Below are positions 1 through 8,318 of a stretch of DNA of 64,000 bases, in pieces. The stretch is from Pelagomonas calceolata (Eukaryota > Sar > Pelagophyceae > Pelagomonadales > Pelagomonadaceae). The stretch is from positions 2,356,001-2,420,000 of the forward strand of contig CAKKNE010000005.1 in the NCBI GenBank assembly GCA_918797485.1, read 5' to 3'. The position numbers were made by a program, and so were the translations under genes. Every line of letters starts with the position of its first letter. The first letter of the stretch is position 1. The notes beneath the pieces are model-generated. The model saw nothing but the letters and a program-made list of their open reading frames with translations, ran no database searches and had not been told where the DNA came from.

Positions 1-666
1 GAACGCCATACCTCTACTTCTTTTCGTCTTCGCGTCCGTTAACAGTCGCACCTTCAGGGTCCCCTCGACGCCCTGGCTCCGGAAGAACTGCTCGATGCGC
101 TCCTTGGTGGTGGAGTAGTGGAGCTGGCCGACGAAGGCCACGAGCGGCGCGCGCTTCGGTGGTTGTGAGGCCCGCTTCGGCGGCGGCGCGGCGGGGCCCT
201 CGCCGCGCGCGGCGGCGCGCTTCGCGAGGCGGCGCTCCTTGGCCGTCGTCGGCGCCGCCGCCGGCGCCTGCGGCGCCTGCGCCGCCGCGGGCGCCGCCTC
301 TCCGCGCGCGGCGGCGCGTTTTGCTAGTCGCCGCTCCTTGGCCGTCGTGCGGCCGGCCGGCGCCGGCGCCGACGACGTCGCCGCGCCGCGCGGCACCGGC
401 GCCGGTGCCGGCGCCTCGGCCGCGCGCGCTGCGGCTCGTTTCGCTAGGCGGCGCTGTTTCGCAGTCATGCCGTCGCTTGCGTCGCTCGACGGGGCCTTCG
501 CAGTCATGCTGTCGCTTGCGTCGCTTGACGGGGCCGCGCTCGCGGGCGCTGGCACTGCTGCAGCAGCAGGGGTGCCATTGCTTGCAGCCGCCCGCGCGGC
601 CGCGCGTTTCGCCAGCCGTCGCTGCTTGGCAGTCATGCCGTCGGTCGCTGTGGCGTCGGCCGACAT
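1..666 (-). CDS. RRM-domain RNA-binding protein with basic repeats (runs off the left edge)
   Basis: The reading frame is open from an ATG at 666 to the left edge, so only the N-terminal 222 residues are present. A low-complexity Ala/Pro-rich N-terminus carries four copies of a basic repeat, T-A-K-[QE]-R-R-L-A-K-R-A-A-A-R, at roughly residues 12, 66, 109 and 140. A partial, Ser/Asp-rich copy of the spacer lies around residue 55. From about residue 170 an RRM begins (PLVAFVGQLHYSTT, then EQFFRSQGV and a KVRLLTD strand), which matches the RNP2 strand and helix 1; RNP1 lies beyond the edge. The family suggests RNA binding, possibly nucleolar given the basic repeats (inference). It is divergent from the F-box/kelch gene with only 118 bp between start codons. 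Confidence is good for the RRM and low for any specific role. Confidence 0.8.
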   Translation of the reverse strand, partial: MSADATATDGMTAKQRRLAKRAAARAAASNGTPAAAAVPAPASAAPSSDASDSMTAKAPSSDASDGMTAKQRRLAKRAAARAAEAPAPAPVPRGAATSSAPAPAGRTTAKERRLAKRAAARGEAAPAAAQAPQAPAAAPTTAKERRLAKRAAARGEGPAAPPPKRASQPPKRAPLVAFVGQLHYSTTKERIEQFFRSQGVEGTLKVRLLTDAKTKRSRGMAF

Positions 667-784
667 GGCTCAGTGAGGATCTGTGCGAACTGCTGCGGCC
701 CGGAGACGGCAATGTCGCCCGAGAGCAGCGCAAGTGACCTGTCTTAAACTCCGCCGTCGAGGCCAAATTTCGCTAGAAATCGCA

Positions 785-1870
785 ATGCTGCGCATCACTG
801 ATCTACCAAACGACTGCTTGCTCGCGTGTCTCGCGAGGTGCCCGTACGCCGACCTGCGCAATGCTGTCCCCTCGACATGCAAGCAATTGCGTGATGCCGT
901 CGCGTCGTCGGCGTTCCGGAAGACGCGAGAGGCGTCGGGTTGGGTGGAGTGGGGCGTCTTCGCGACGGCACGAGGGGCTTCGACTGACGCCTGTTTTCTG
1001 ATCACCGAATCGGGCACACGCCGTACGGCGCCACGTCCACCATACCAATCAGGCTACTATGTCGAGCGCCCTCAAAACGAGGTCATCGTCATGAGTGGCC
1101 TGGAGCCTATGCGCGCTCGCGCCTATAACCCCAGCGAGAATACATGGCGGGACATCGCACCGCTGGTGCGAATGTATGGCGGCAGGAATTACGATTCTCT
1201 TGACTATCAAGCTTCATTAGGCTGCGTTGGCGGCCATCTTGTGGTCCTCGGTGGCGGGATTGATGAAAGCCGCGAGCCTTTGATGAGGCGCATGGATGCG
1301 TACGATCCAGCTGAGGACACGTGGTCGAGGCTGCCGGATGTGCCATTTACTAGCGACATGAACGGCTTGGTTGAAGTCGGCGGGAAGTTGTATTGCTTTG
1401 GTGGCTATCAAGGGCATCAAGGGCCCGGAAGTCAGCACGAAGATGCACGGCGGACGTTTGTCTATGATCCAGCGACCCGCGCCTGGACGGACGGGCCGCG
1501 GCTTCCACACGAGCCACTGGTCAATGAATATGGTCTTAAATACATTTCAGCCTTCGAGCGATCAAAGCGTCTCTGTATCATGGGCACCTTTAGTCTGAAT
1601 GACGGCCCCTTTAGTCCCTCTCTTTTCTTGGCTTTCGTGTGGGACCCGACGAGAGAGACTTGGGACGCGTTTCCTACGCCGCCGGTCGTGCCCGAATACA
1701 GGAGCGTTAGCCAGGTGGACGGTCATGTTGTTGCTTACGGTTATGATTCTGCCGGGGAGCACATCTTCGTGCTGCGTCCGGGCAGCAGAAACTGGGCCGA
1801 GTGGGACATCCCCGCCGTGGTCGACAACGCAATACCGTTGCCTCACTTCCACGCGGTCCGCATCGGCTAG
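785..1870 (+). CDS. F-box/kelch-repeat protein
   Basis: The protein has 361 residues if started at the ATG at 785, which puts an F-box-like segment (LRITDLPNDCLLACLARC) at the very N-terminus. The frame is open upstream to 683, but that extension is basic and unlike the family. At least four kelch-type repeats follow, with V-Y-D/A-Y-[ND]-P and E-[ND]-T-W signatures (AYNPSENTWRDIAPL, AYDPAEDTWSRLPDV, VYDPATRAWTDGPRL, VWDPTRETWDAFPTP) and GG pairs (VVLGGG, YCFGGY). Such proteins act as substrate receptors of SCF ubiquitin ligases, or use the propeller for other protein contacts. Substrate unknown. No intron is visible. The shared upstream region with the RRM gene is short and lacks the GCTAGC palindrome found upstream of many genes here. 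Confidence 0.85.
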   Translation: MLRITDLPNDCLLACLARCPYADLRNAVPSTCKQLRDAVASSAFRKTREASGWVEWGVFATARGASTDACFLITESGTRRTAPRPPYQSGYYVERPQNEVIVMSGLEPMRARAYNPSENTWRDIAPLVRMYGGRNYDSLDYQASLGCVGGHLVVLGGGIDESREPLMRRMDAYDPAEDTWSRLPDVPFTSDMNGLVEVGGKLYCFGGYQGHQGPGSQHEDARRTFVYDPATRAWTDGPRLPHEPLVNEYGLKYISAFERSKRLCIMGTFSLNDGPFSPSLFLAFVWDPTRETWDAFPTPPVVPEYRSVSQVDGHVVAYGYDSAGEHIFVLRPGSRNWAEWDIPAVVDNAIPLPHFHAVRIG

Positions 1871-1922
1871 GAATGTGTGTATTGTAGTAAGTGTGTAGTA
1901 TACAAACAAGGGATCTTATACA

Positions 1923-3641
1923 TCAGGCGGCCGGCTGGCTGTAGTGCACGTACGCGCGCATCGGCTCGTCCCTCAGATGAGCTTGCAATTTCCGCCGGTT
2001 GAAGCGGAACGGCGCGAGCGACTGGAGCTCCCGCGCGAGCTGGCGACGCAGCCGCCCCCGCGCCTCCTGGACGAGCGAGTCGTGCTCCGCACCTAATGAA
2101 GCGGCCGCGTCCAACAATCTTTTCCGCCTTTCTGTAACGTCCGCCGCGGGCGCCGTCGTCGCGGCCTTCTCCGTTGAAGGCCGCGGCAGCCGGCACCGCG
2201 CGTAGCGTGCCAGACGACGCCAGCCCTTCGAAGGCCCGTCGCAGTCGAATTCCTCCTTCACCTCGGACGCCTCTTGTACAACGAGCGGCGCCTCGGGAGG
2301 TGAGCACTCGACGAGCCACCGCCCCAAGTCAAAGGCCAGGGACTCGGGCGCCGTCGGTAGGGCTTTTCTCACTTCATCGTCCATCGAATCAGAAAACACG
2401 GGAAATGGGACCGAGGCCGCGTCCGCGTCCTCGCCGACGAGTGCCGTACTTGTTAATCGCGGCAGACTCCCGTCAAAGGCCGCGGCCAGATGCTCGAGAA
2501 AGGGATAGTCCTCCGACAGCTCCACGGCCACTAATAGAGTAGACGGAGACAGTTGCGCGTCCTCGAACACAGCGCCTATTCTTGGAAGGCCGAACTTCGC
2601 GAACCGACCCCTCAGTTCTAGATCTAAAGTCAGGAAGGCTTGCGTGTCGATGGACCACGCTTCCAGGTCCACGGCGAAGGCTAGCGTCGGTTTCTGAGTA
2701 CCACTTCGCTGTTCCAGAGCTTCTACTAAAAAGGAAGGCGTCTCGACGAGTCGACGCATCTCCTTGATACGAGGCGGCCTGAGCCCGAAGTCCACGACCG
2801 CTTCCTTGACTTCAAAAGAAGCGTCGAGCGTTTTCAGCGCTCGTCGCAATTCACCAGTAGCCCTCCGACTGAAGTAGGCGCCCAATCCAGAGCGCCAGAC
2901 GGCCGCCATGTTGTACTCTATCAAGTCGGCGGTCTTGGCGTGCGAACTCAGACCGGGCAGCGCCGGTTCTGCATTAACTTCGACGCGCGTCCGGTTGAGG
3001 GACGGGTCCCGCAACACGGCTCTTAACGAAAACACGACGCAGAGCCACTTCAATAGTAGGTATAACAGCGCCGACCAGCGGCGCTTTTTGTGAAACGGGT
3101 CCCGCTTTGTCGGCGAGAGCGTCGCCCTCCCAAGCGCAAAAGCTAAGACGAGCATGCCCAGCAGGCTCCGCTCCCGCAACAGATTGAAGCGCCGCCAGAG
3201 CTCCGCCGCGACGCCCAGACATCGGAAGACGAGGCTTTGGGTCGATTGGCGCAGGACGTCGCGCTTCCTATGCCGCGTCGTAGCGTTGTAGCTCGGCGTC
3301 GGCCGCGGCGACGGCCAGAAGCGCTTCCGCCGCGTTGTAGACAGGGTGTCCTTCTTCTTCAGCGTCTTGAGTAATTGCCGGGCGCCCTCCGCGCGCGTCG
3401 CGGTGCCATCGAGGTAGTTCGAGGCTCTTTGTAAACCCTCGCTCGTCCGTCGCGACGCGTAGGTCACGGCCTTCAGGGCCGTCCGGGCGAGCTTCCCTCT
3501 TAATGAATCGTCGCGCGGGACCTTCGCGGGCCGCGCGCGGGCCGGGGGCACCGGCTCGCCCTGGAAGTGGACGGAGACGGGCTCCGAGAAGAGGCTCGCG
3601 GGCGCCGCGGCGGCGGTTGCTACCACGAGGAGGCGGAGCAT
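1923..3641 (-). CDS. Membrane protein with SMP-like lipid-transfer domain (tentative)
   Basis: A 572-residue single-exon protein. Residues 1-14 look like a signal peptide (MLRLLVVATAAAAPA). Two hydrophobic segments follow at about 159-174 and 189-210. Residues about 235-390 resemble an SMP (synaptotagmin-like mitochondrial lipid-binding) domain in order of strands: FGLRPPRIKEM, then AFAVDLEAWSIDT, LTLDLELRGRFAKFGLPRIGAV, LSPSTLLVAVELSEDYPFLE. In extended synaptotagmins the equivalent order is hairpin membrane anchor, then SMP domain, which transfers lipids at ER contact sites. The similarity is seen by eye only and no C2 domain follows; the C-terminal 150 residues are Ala/Arg-rich and charged. 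If correct, a role at membrane contact sites is the inference. Alternatively it is a lineage-specific membrane protein. Confidence 0.55.
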   Translation of the reverse strand: MLRLLVVATAAAAPASLFSEPVSVHFQGEPVPPARARPAKVPRDDSLRGKLARTALKAVTYASRRTSEGLQRASNYLDGTATRAEGARQLLKTLKKKDTLSTTRRKRFWPSPRPTPSYNATTRHRKRDVLRQSTQSLVFRCLGVAAELWRRFNLLRERSLLGMLVLAFALGRATLSPTKRDPFHKKRRWSALLYLLLKWLCVVFSLRAVLRDPSLNRTRVEVNAEPALPGLSSHAKTADLIEYNMAAVWRSGLGAYFSRRATGELRRALKTLDASFEVKEAVVDFGLRPPRIKEMRRLVETPSFLVEALEQRSGTQKPTLAFAVDLEAWSIDTQAFLTLDLELRGRFAKFGLPRIGAVFEDAQLSPSTLLVAVELSEDYPFLEHLAAAFDGSLPRLTSTALVGEDADAASVPFPVFSDSMDDEVRKALPTAPESLAFDLGRWLVECSPPEAPLVVQEASEVKEEFDCDGPSKGWRRLARYARCRLPRPSTEKAATTAPAADVTERRKRLLDAAASLGAEHDSLVQEARGRLRRQLARELQSLAPFRFNRRKLQAHLRDEPMRAYVHYSQPAA

Positions 3642-4234
3642 GGTTTATGGGCACGCGGGCCGCTGCGCTGCACTGAGCGGGTGCTGCTCTTTTGAACGGC
3701 TACTGCTGGCGCTCTTCGCGTGCCGCAGGCGAGGCGGCTGGGATTTGGTGAGTTTGGTGATTACTTATGAGGCGCGGCAAGGTTCAGAGTCCTGTATCAT
3801 GCTCACCGCCGCGCACTCGGCACGTTCGTACACGTTGGGCAAAATCAACATGCTCTCGATCAATGGGCATGTCAAGGCGGGGCGGACTTGGAGTCCGGTC
3901 GGAGACTGGCCCCACGAACCGGACGCCTCAGTGCAACCGAGCAAGCCTGCCCCAGAAACCGCCGGAAACGCCTCGTCCCGGCCTCCACCACCTGCCTTCC
4001 GGCCCGCACCCGGGAGGCGCCGGCGCGCGAGCCGTCCGGAGCGCCCGGAGAGCCGTCAGGCTGGCCGGCCCGCCCCGAAATCAGGCAGGGCAAGACTTGG
4101 AGACTGGTGTTCGGCTCGACGCTGCCCCCGGGCACGCGCCGCCGCGCAGCGCAATACACGCTGCCCAGGCAACGCGCTACACCCCACTGCGATCGCTGCC
4201 CGCGAAAAAGCGACCGGTGACGGCCGCACCAGGC
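3642..4234. other. Divergent intergenic region, no gene recognised
   Basis: This 593-bp GC-rich stretch separates the divergent SMP-like and sulfotransferase-like genes. A frame on the plus strand is open from 3767 into the downstream gene, but it encodes a basic, low-complexity sequence without a leader, so I treat it as 5' untranslated. The GCTAGC palindrome is absent. Confidence 0.5.
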
Positions 4235-5458
4235 ATGGCCCGCCGCACCATATTAGCAGTAGCCGCCGGGCTCCTGCTCCTGCTGGGCGCGGCCCACGTT
4301 TACCTGCATCCCACCCTACAACCAACTGCACATGAGGACGACACAATAGCGCGCTTGGAAAAGCTGCACCAGGCGCTCGCCGAGAAGACGTCAATGCAGG
4401 AAAAAACGCTCGCGTCGTACAAAGCGACGACACTCGCCGCCCAGGACGCCATGAAGGCGCAGGCGAACCCCACCACCTCTAGAATTGAGGAGGCCGTCGC
4501 GGCGCGCCTGGCCGCGATTCAGCGAGAGGCCGACCTCCACGCCGAGGCGCACCAGGAGCACCATGAAGATCCGTACATCTTGCAGAAGCACAACGGTCAT
4601 ATACCTTTCGTGTTTGTCGCCGGTCTGGAGGGCACGGGGCACCACTGGTGGAAGGCCTTTTGGGAACAGTGCGGTAGTAAGGCGCGGCCTTCACTACTAG
4701 GACCGCTGGCCTGGCAAAGGGCAGCTGCCGTTTTCAACGCGAAGATGGCCCTGGACCTGCCCGCCTCCAAGTTAATGACGGAGGCCGCGCGGGCCGAGAC
4801 CAACACTGGCGGAACTGTCTACGCCCTGAATACCCTAGGAGGCCGCAACGACGAGGCCATGCGCCTCCTCAAGGCATCAGCCCCTGGCCAACAACTCCCC
4901 TGGGGCGAGGGCGAGGGCATGGGTTCGTATCCAAACTGGTGGGGCACGCCGACGCCGGACCACAAAGCGTTGCAAATGCCCGATCTTACTTATATGGCGG
5001 ATGCGTTGCGAGGCGTCCAGGGCGCCCAACTGCGCATTGTCCTACTCACGCGCGAGGCGTCACAAATCGTGCGAAGCGTCTGCGACAAGCGGAACTTCGC
5101 GAAGAGCGTCGGTGGTTGCGCCGCGGAGGTGCAAATTTTATCACTGGGTGCTGGTATCTTATCAACGCAACTCGAGGCGCTGCCGCCCCCCCCTTCAGTA
5201 ATCTGCGAGCACGTGCGCTTCGGTAAACTGCAAGCCGGCGACGCGGAAACGCTGGAGCGGCTCAGCGTGCTCTCGGGCATCGACGACGCGGCGCGCGTCG
5301 CGAAGCGCGTGCGCGCGCCGCCGTCGCCGCCCGGCGGGGCCGGGCCCAAGACGGAGCGGGCCAAGCGCGATCGGGAGCAGCTGGTGGGTGTGTTGGCGCG
5401 CGCGCAGGAGGCCGCGGTGAGCGCGTGCGCGCGGCAGGCGCTGCGGCGTGGTGCGTAA
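4235..5458 (+). CDS. Sulfotransferase-like type II membrane protein
   Basis: I start it at the ATG at 4235 (407 residues) because this puts a signal anchor (MARRTILAVAAGLLLLLGAA) at the N-terminus; the upstream open frame lacks one. A coiled-coil-prone stalk follows (about residues 30-110). A catalytic-like region then begins with PFVFVAGLEGTGHHWW, which resembles the PAPS 5'-phosphosulfate-binding loop of Golgi sulfotransferases (G-x-x-G-T-[GS]). About 130 residues later R-I-V-L-L-T-R-E-A-S-Q-I-V-R-S-V resembles the 3'-phosphate-binding strand and helix. The topology fits a Golgi lumen enzyme that transfers sulfate to glycans or proteins; the substrate cannot be inferred. It ends in a basic Ala-rich tail. 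Nearest alternative: a P-loop protein of unknown function. Confidence 0.6.
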   Translation: MARRTILAVAAGLLLLLGAAHVYLHPTLQPTAHEDDTIARLEKLHQALAEKTSMQEKTLASYKATTLAAQDAMKAQANPTTSRIEEAVAARLAAIQREADLHAEAHQEHHEDPYILQKHNGHIPFVFVAGLEGTGHHWWKAFWEQCGSKARPSLLGPLAWQRAAAVFNAKMALDLPASKLMTEAARAETNTGGTVYALNTLGGRNDEAMRLLKASAPGQQLPWGEGEGMGSYPNWWGTPTPDHKALQMPDLTYMADALRGVQGAQLRIVLLTREASQIVRSVCDKRNFAKSVGGCAAEVQILSLGAGILSTQLEALPPPPSVICEHVRFGKLQAGDAETLERLSVLSGIDDAARVAKRVRAPPSPPGGAGPKTERAKRDREQLVGVLARAQEAAVSACARQALRRGA

Positions 5459-5525
5459 GTTTGTGTTTGTGTTTTGACTTAGAGCTATGCCACTTAGCCG
5501 CGGAGTCGACGCAGGGTTTGCGTAT

Positions 5526-6596
5526 TCATCTATCTACGTGTGCGAGGAACCGCATCAGTATCGCGTTCGCGAGGTCGGGCGCGCCTGGCAGATGTCGGTG
5601 GCCCGGGCTGCGGTAAGCATAAGACGAGTGCGGCAGGCGCGCGAGCGGACACTCGAGGTCGAGGAAAAAGACGCCATGCCGTTCCGCGTCGAACCCAGCT
5701 AAGGCCGTCTGCACGGCCCGGCTCCACTTCGAGTCGTGGGAGCAGACGTCGCTGGTCTTCGCGTTTTTGATCGGCGGGAAGCCAAGGAACACCGCGCGTT
5801 GTTTGGTACCAGTCATCCCGTTGGCGAGCTCCCGCGACAGCACGCGCGTCGTCTGCTCGTAGAGCTTGGGACCAGGTGCGATGGGCTTGCCGGCTTTGGA
5901 GTAAAACGAAACGTCCGAGCGCCGAGAGCTGAACCAGTGGCCGTAAATCACGACGTACGTTACATCTTCGCGCCCTTTGAAATCGCGGAGCGCCTCGACC
6001 ACGCCCTCGATAGCCTGCGGCGGCTTGCCCGGTTCGCCCCAGGGCCTCACGACGCTCTTCACGCCCCGGCTCCTCATATGTTTTTTCTTGCCCTTGTCGA
6101 CGAACCATGCGCTGCCGCCCGTCGCCTTGGTCTGGCTGCTGGCGACGCCGAAGCGTGCGTCGACGTGCCTCAGCTCGATGCTATACTCGGGCAGCCTGAT
6201 CGACGCGCCCCCGCCCTTGCGCGCGGCGTCTCCGTCACCGCAGACGAGCAGCGCCGCGAGCGACACGTACGACTGAATACTGAGCGAGTCCCCAATCACA
6301 ACAATGGTATGGTTTTGCAGAGCGCGCCGCGCCGCGGCGGCCGTCGGCACCTCGATCCTCGTTCCTCCCGTCGGCGTCCAGGAGTAGCTCGTGTCCGGGC
6401 GGCGCTTGGGATGGATCCAGTATCTCCGATTACTCGAGATGAAAGACGAGACGCCCGCTCGCTTGAAGCACTTGTCGGCGTCGTAGCGCGGCGTCGCGTC
6501 CGTGTGTTGTTTTATGGTGCCGTCGCGCGTGAGCTCGGGGAAGCTCGCGGCGGCCAGCGTCGCCACGAGGAGCAGGCAGCATCTCGCCCGCGGCAT
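5526..6596 (-). CDS. Secreted SGNH/PC-esterase-like protein
   Basis: The ATG at 6596 gives 356 residues with a signal peptide (MPRARCCLLLVATLAAASF). The core has the features of the SGNH/PC-esterase (TBL/CASD1) superfamily. A G-D-S block (IVVIGDSLSIQSY) sits near residue 100, with a C-terminal P-G-H-R-H-L-P-G-A-P-D-L-A-N segment that would supply the Asp/His of the catalytic set. Related proteins acetylate or deacetylate polysaccharides in the secretory pathway. The start codon overlaps the stop of the small upstream membrane-protein ORF as TGATG, so both could sit on one transcript or be parts of one spliced gene. The annotation as a catalytically competent enzyme is an inference from the two motifs; acceptor and substrate are unknown. 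Confidence 0.7.
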   Translation of the reverse strand: MPRARCCLLLVATLAAASFPELTRDGTIKQHTDATPRYDADKCFKRAGVSSFISSNRRYWIHPKRRPDTSYSWTPTGGTRIEVPTAAAARRALQNHTIVVIGDSLSIQSYVSLAALLVCGDGDAARKGGGASIRLPEYSIELRHVDARFGVASSQTKATGGSAWFVDKGKKKHMRSRGVKSVVRPWGEPGKPPQAIEGVVEALRDFKGREDVTYVVIYGHWFSSRRSDVSFYSKAGKPIAPGPKLYEQTTRVLSRELANGMTGTKQRAVFLGFPPIKNAKTSDVCSHDSKWSRAVQTALAGFDAERHGVFFLDLECPLARLPHSSYAYRSPGHRHLPGAPDLANAILMRFLAHVDR

Positions 6597-6841
6597 CACG
6601 CGTCGCGCGAAAAAAATTCAAGAGCGAATTGCGCCATGGGCCACGCCACGAAAACGACGACGAGGGCGACAAAAAATACGCCCGCTACGTCTACGTTAAG
6701 CGAGGGCGACGGCTGCTGAGCTCGCCCTCCCCTAGATCCCCTGCTGGAGAGTGTAGTTAAGCGGCTTGGTACCGTCCCTGTTACTACTGCCACCGGTGGG
6801 TCTTGCTTGAACTTGAGGCCGCCCGCTTTCCTAGATGGCAT
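6596..6841 (-). CDS. Small single-pass membrane protein
   Basis: An 81-residue ORF with one strong hydrophobic span (VAGVFFVALVVVFVAWPMAQ, residues about 51-70) close to the C-terminus, the arrangement of tail-anchored proteins. The N-terminal half is basic and polar. I do not recognise a family; SEC61-beta and RAMP4-type proteins have the same layout but the residues do not match well. A 75-nt in-frame intron (donor GTAGTAAC near 6787, acceptor CAGCAG near 6713) could shorten it to 56 residues. Its TGA overlaps the ATG of the PC-esterase-like gene (TGATG at 6594-6598). The upstream 256 bp (6842-7097) hold no gene I can see. Confidence 0.5.
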   Translation of the reverse strand: MPSRKAGGLKFKQDPPVAVVTGTVPSRLTTLSSRGSRGGRAQQPSPSLNVDVAGVFFVALVVVFVAWPMAQFALEFFSRDA

Positions 6842-7097
6842 TAGACCGCTATGAATTTGGGTTGAATCGCCCCGTGAGCAACAAATTAGCGCGTTGCGCG
6901 AGAGTCCGAGCAGGGCTCGACTCGAGTGCCAAATCGGGTTTTACGAGATCTCTATCGTAGTATCGACGCTATCGACGCGCAAGGAGCCCGAGGATACCGG
7001 GGGGACTAGTAAACGGATAAATCTACGCCGGCCTTAGACCTTGGTACCAAACCCACCACACAGATGTGGGAGGCGCCGGCGCGTAAAGGAAGGAGCT

Positions 7098-7181
7098 CTA
7101 CTTCTTGCCCTTCTTGCCCTTCTTCTTCTTCTTGCCCGAGCCCGAGTCCTGGGACCCCTTCCGCTTCTTCTCGCTCGACTT

Positions 7182-7212
<31 letters not shown>

Positions 7213-7887
7213 TCCTCGCTCGAGTCGTCGTCGCTGTCGTCGTCGTCGGCCGCGCCGCCGAAGTTGAAGAACGACGGCTGGCCACCGCCCATGTCCTCGT
7301 CATCATCATCGTCGTCCGAATCGTCATCGTCGTCGCCGCCCGGAACCTCCCCGAACTCGTCGTCGTCCTCGTCATCATCCGAATCGTCGTCGTCGCCGAA
7401 CCCGTCGTACGTCTCCTCGAGGACCTCGTAGCCCGTGATGTGCACCTTCGCGCTGCCTCCGGTAACACTGAATTTGACGGTCTCGTTGCCCGTGCCGATC
7501 AACAAGTCGATCTGCGCGTGGTCCGTGACGCCCGGTCGCAAGACGCAGAGCGCGAACTTCGGGCCTGTGCGTTGTACCGTCAACCCACAACTCCGACGGG
7601 ACTCGAACCCGCAACCCCCAGATTCGAAGTCTGATACGCTATCCATTGCGCCACGGAGTTTGGACGCGGGGCGCGGCACCGTCGTCGGCCGCCGCGTACA
7701 CCACATAGGTCTCGCCCTTCTTGGCCTTGGCGTCCGCGAAGGAGACCATCGTGAGCTGGAGGTTGAGGTCGCCGTCCTGGTCCGCCTCGTAGGTGTGGGT
7801 CTCGCCTGCGGTCGCGGCGGCGGCGTCAGGGCTTGTGTGTTGCCCACGGGCGCGGCGGCGGGTCGACGGCGCGCGCGAGGGTTTCAT
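7098..7887 (-). CDS. Nucleoplasmin-like histone chaperone, intron hosts a tRNA gene
   Basis: Two exons (7887-7680 and 7564-7098) joined by a GT-AG intron at 7679-7565 give 224 residues. The junction restores a continuous nucleoplasmin-like core: exon 1 has THTYEADQDGDLNLQLTMVS and GETYVVYAAADDG, exon 2 resumes PKFALCVLRPG and ends the domain with VHITGYEVLEE, matching the H-L-T-G-Y-Y signature of FKBP39/nucleoplasmin domains. The tail alternates long Asp/Glu tracts with Ser, then Pro-rich and Lys-rich C-terminal blocks, typical of acidic histone chaperones. It should act in the nucleus or nucleolus. The N-terminal 25 residues are uncertain; a 42-nt in-frame intron ending CCGCAG near 7802 is possible, and the usual F-W-G start is not visible. 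A tRNA-Arg gene lies wholly inside the intron. Confidence 0.8.
7588..7660 (-). tRNA. tRNA-Arg (anticodon UCG)
   Basis: A complete 73-nt cloverleaf on the minus strand. The acceptor stem AACTCCG pairs perfectly with CGGAGTT and the discriminator is G. The D arm is GCGC-AATGGATA-GCGT. The anticodon arm TCAGA-CTTCGAA-TCTGG carries anticodon TCG. The T arm GCGGG-TTCGAGT-CCCGT is intact. A box (TGGCGCAATGG) and B box (GGTTCGAGTCC) match the Pol III internal promoter. There is no intron and no encoded CCA. It lies within the intron of the nucleoplasmin-like gene, same strand, 19 nt after the donor and 23 nt before the acceptor. No run of four T follows on the minus strand for over 100 nt, so a normal Pol III terminator is not evident. 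Confidence 0.95.
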
Positions 7888-8167
7888 GCGTAAAGCGGCA
7901 GTGCGGGCGGCGGCGCCGCAGCGGCGCGCATGCGGCGCGCACGCTCGCCGGCTCTTGCGCGCCCGACGCGCGCCTCCTTGCCATTAGGTGCAGCGGGAGA
8001 AAGTGTCAGCGAGGCGGCGTCGCAGCGCGTCAAGAGCCATGAAACGGATCGTACTGATGCAGGACGCTGCGGCGCGGACCACTGTGGATTTCACAGCCCC
8101 ATAGCTGTGTGACCGCCATGATTGCAGAGCTGTTTAGGACTCTCTCGCCGCCACTAATCCCGGCGTG

Positions 8168-8191
8168 GCTAGAGGCCTGTAAGACACTAGC
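8168..8191 (+). promoter_or_regulatory. GCTAGC-type palindromic motif, copy 1
   Basis: GCTAGA, spacer, then GTAAGACACTAGC: a near-palindrome with GCTAG/CTAGC ends. It lies 281 bp upstream of the nucleoplasmin-like start at 7887 and on the other side faces the 3' end of the NnrU-like gene. The rest of the 431-bp gap 7888-8318 shows no gene. See the finding on the motif family. Confidence 0.75.
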
Positions 8192-8318
8192 AATCGCAGC
8201 TTCTCGACGTTTACGCGACCTGCGCCGTGGCGACACAGAAAGATCACAACCGCCAACGGCCGAAACAGGAAGTCACAACCGATAAACTTACGAACACACG
8301 ACGACGAGCGCATCGGCA

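Noticed and set aside
159-737. Plus-strand ORFs opposite the RRM gene
   Set aside because: GC-rich antisense frames without family-like sequence.
14-766. Long Arg/Ala-rich ORF on the minus strand overlapping the RRM gene
   Set aside because: It is a frame-shifted reading of the basic repeats; the RRM frame has a domain and an ATG.
3767-4234. N-terminal extension of the sulfotransferase-like protein
   Set aside because: Extension is basic and low-complexity and would bury the signal anchor that begins at 4235.
5736-6719. 327-codon plus-strand ORF opposite the PC-esterase-like gene
   Set aside because: Antisense of a gene with a signal peptide and catalytic motifs; its own sequence is low-complexity and Arg/Ala-rich.
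6940-6990. TATCGTAGTATCGACGCTATCG similar to text at 59938
   Set aside because: Only two occurrences and weak similarity; could be chance.
7105-7431. Ser-rich plus-strand ORF
   Set aside because: It is the complement of the Asp/Glu tracts of the nucleoplasmin-like tail.
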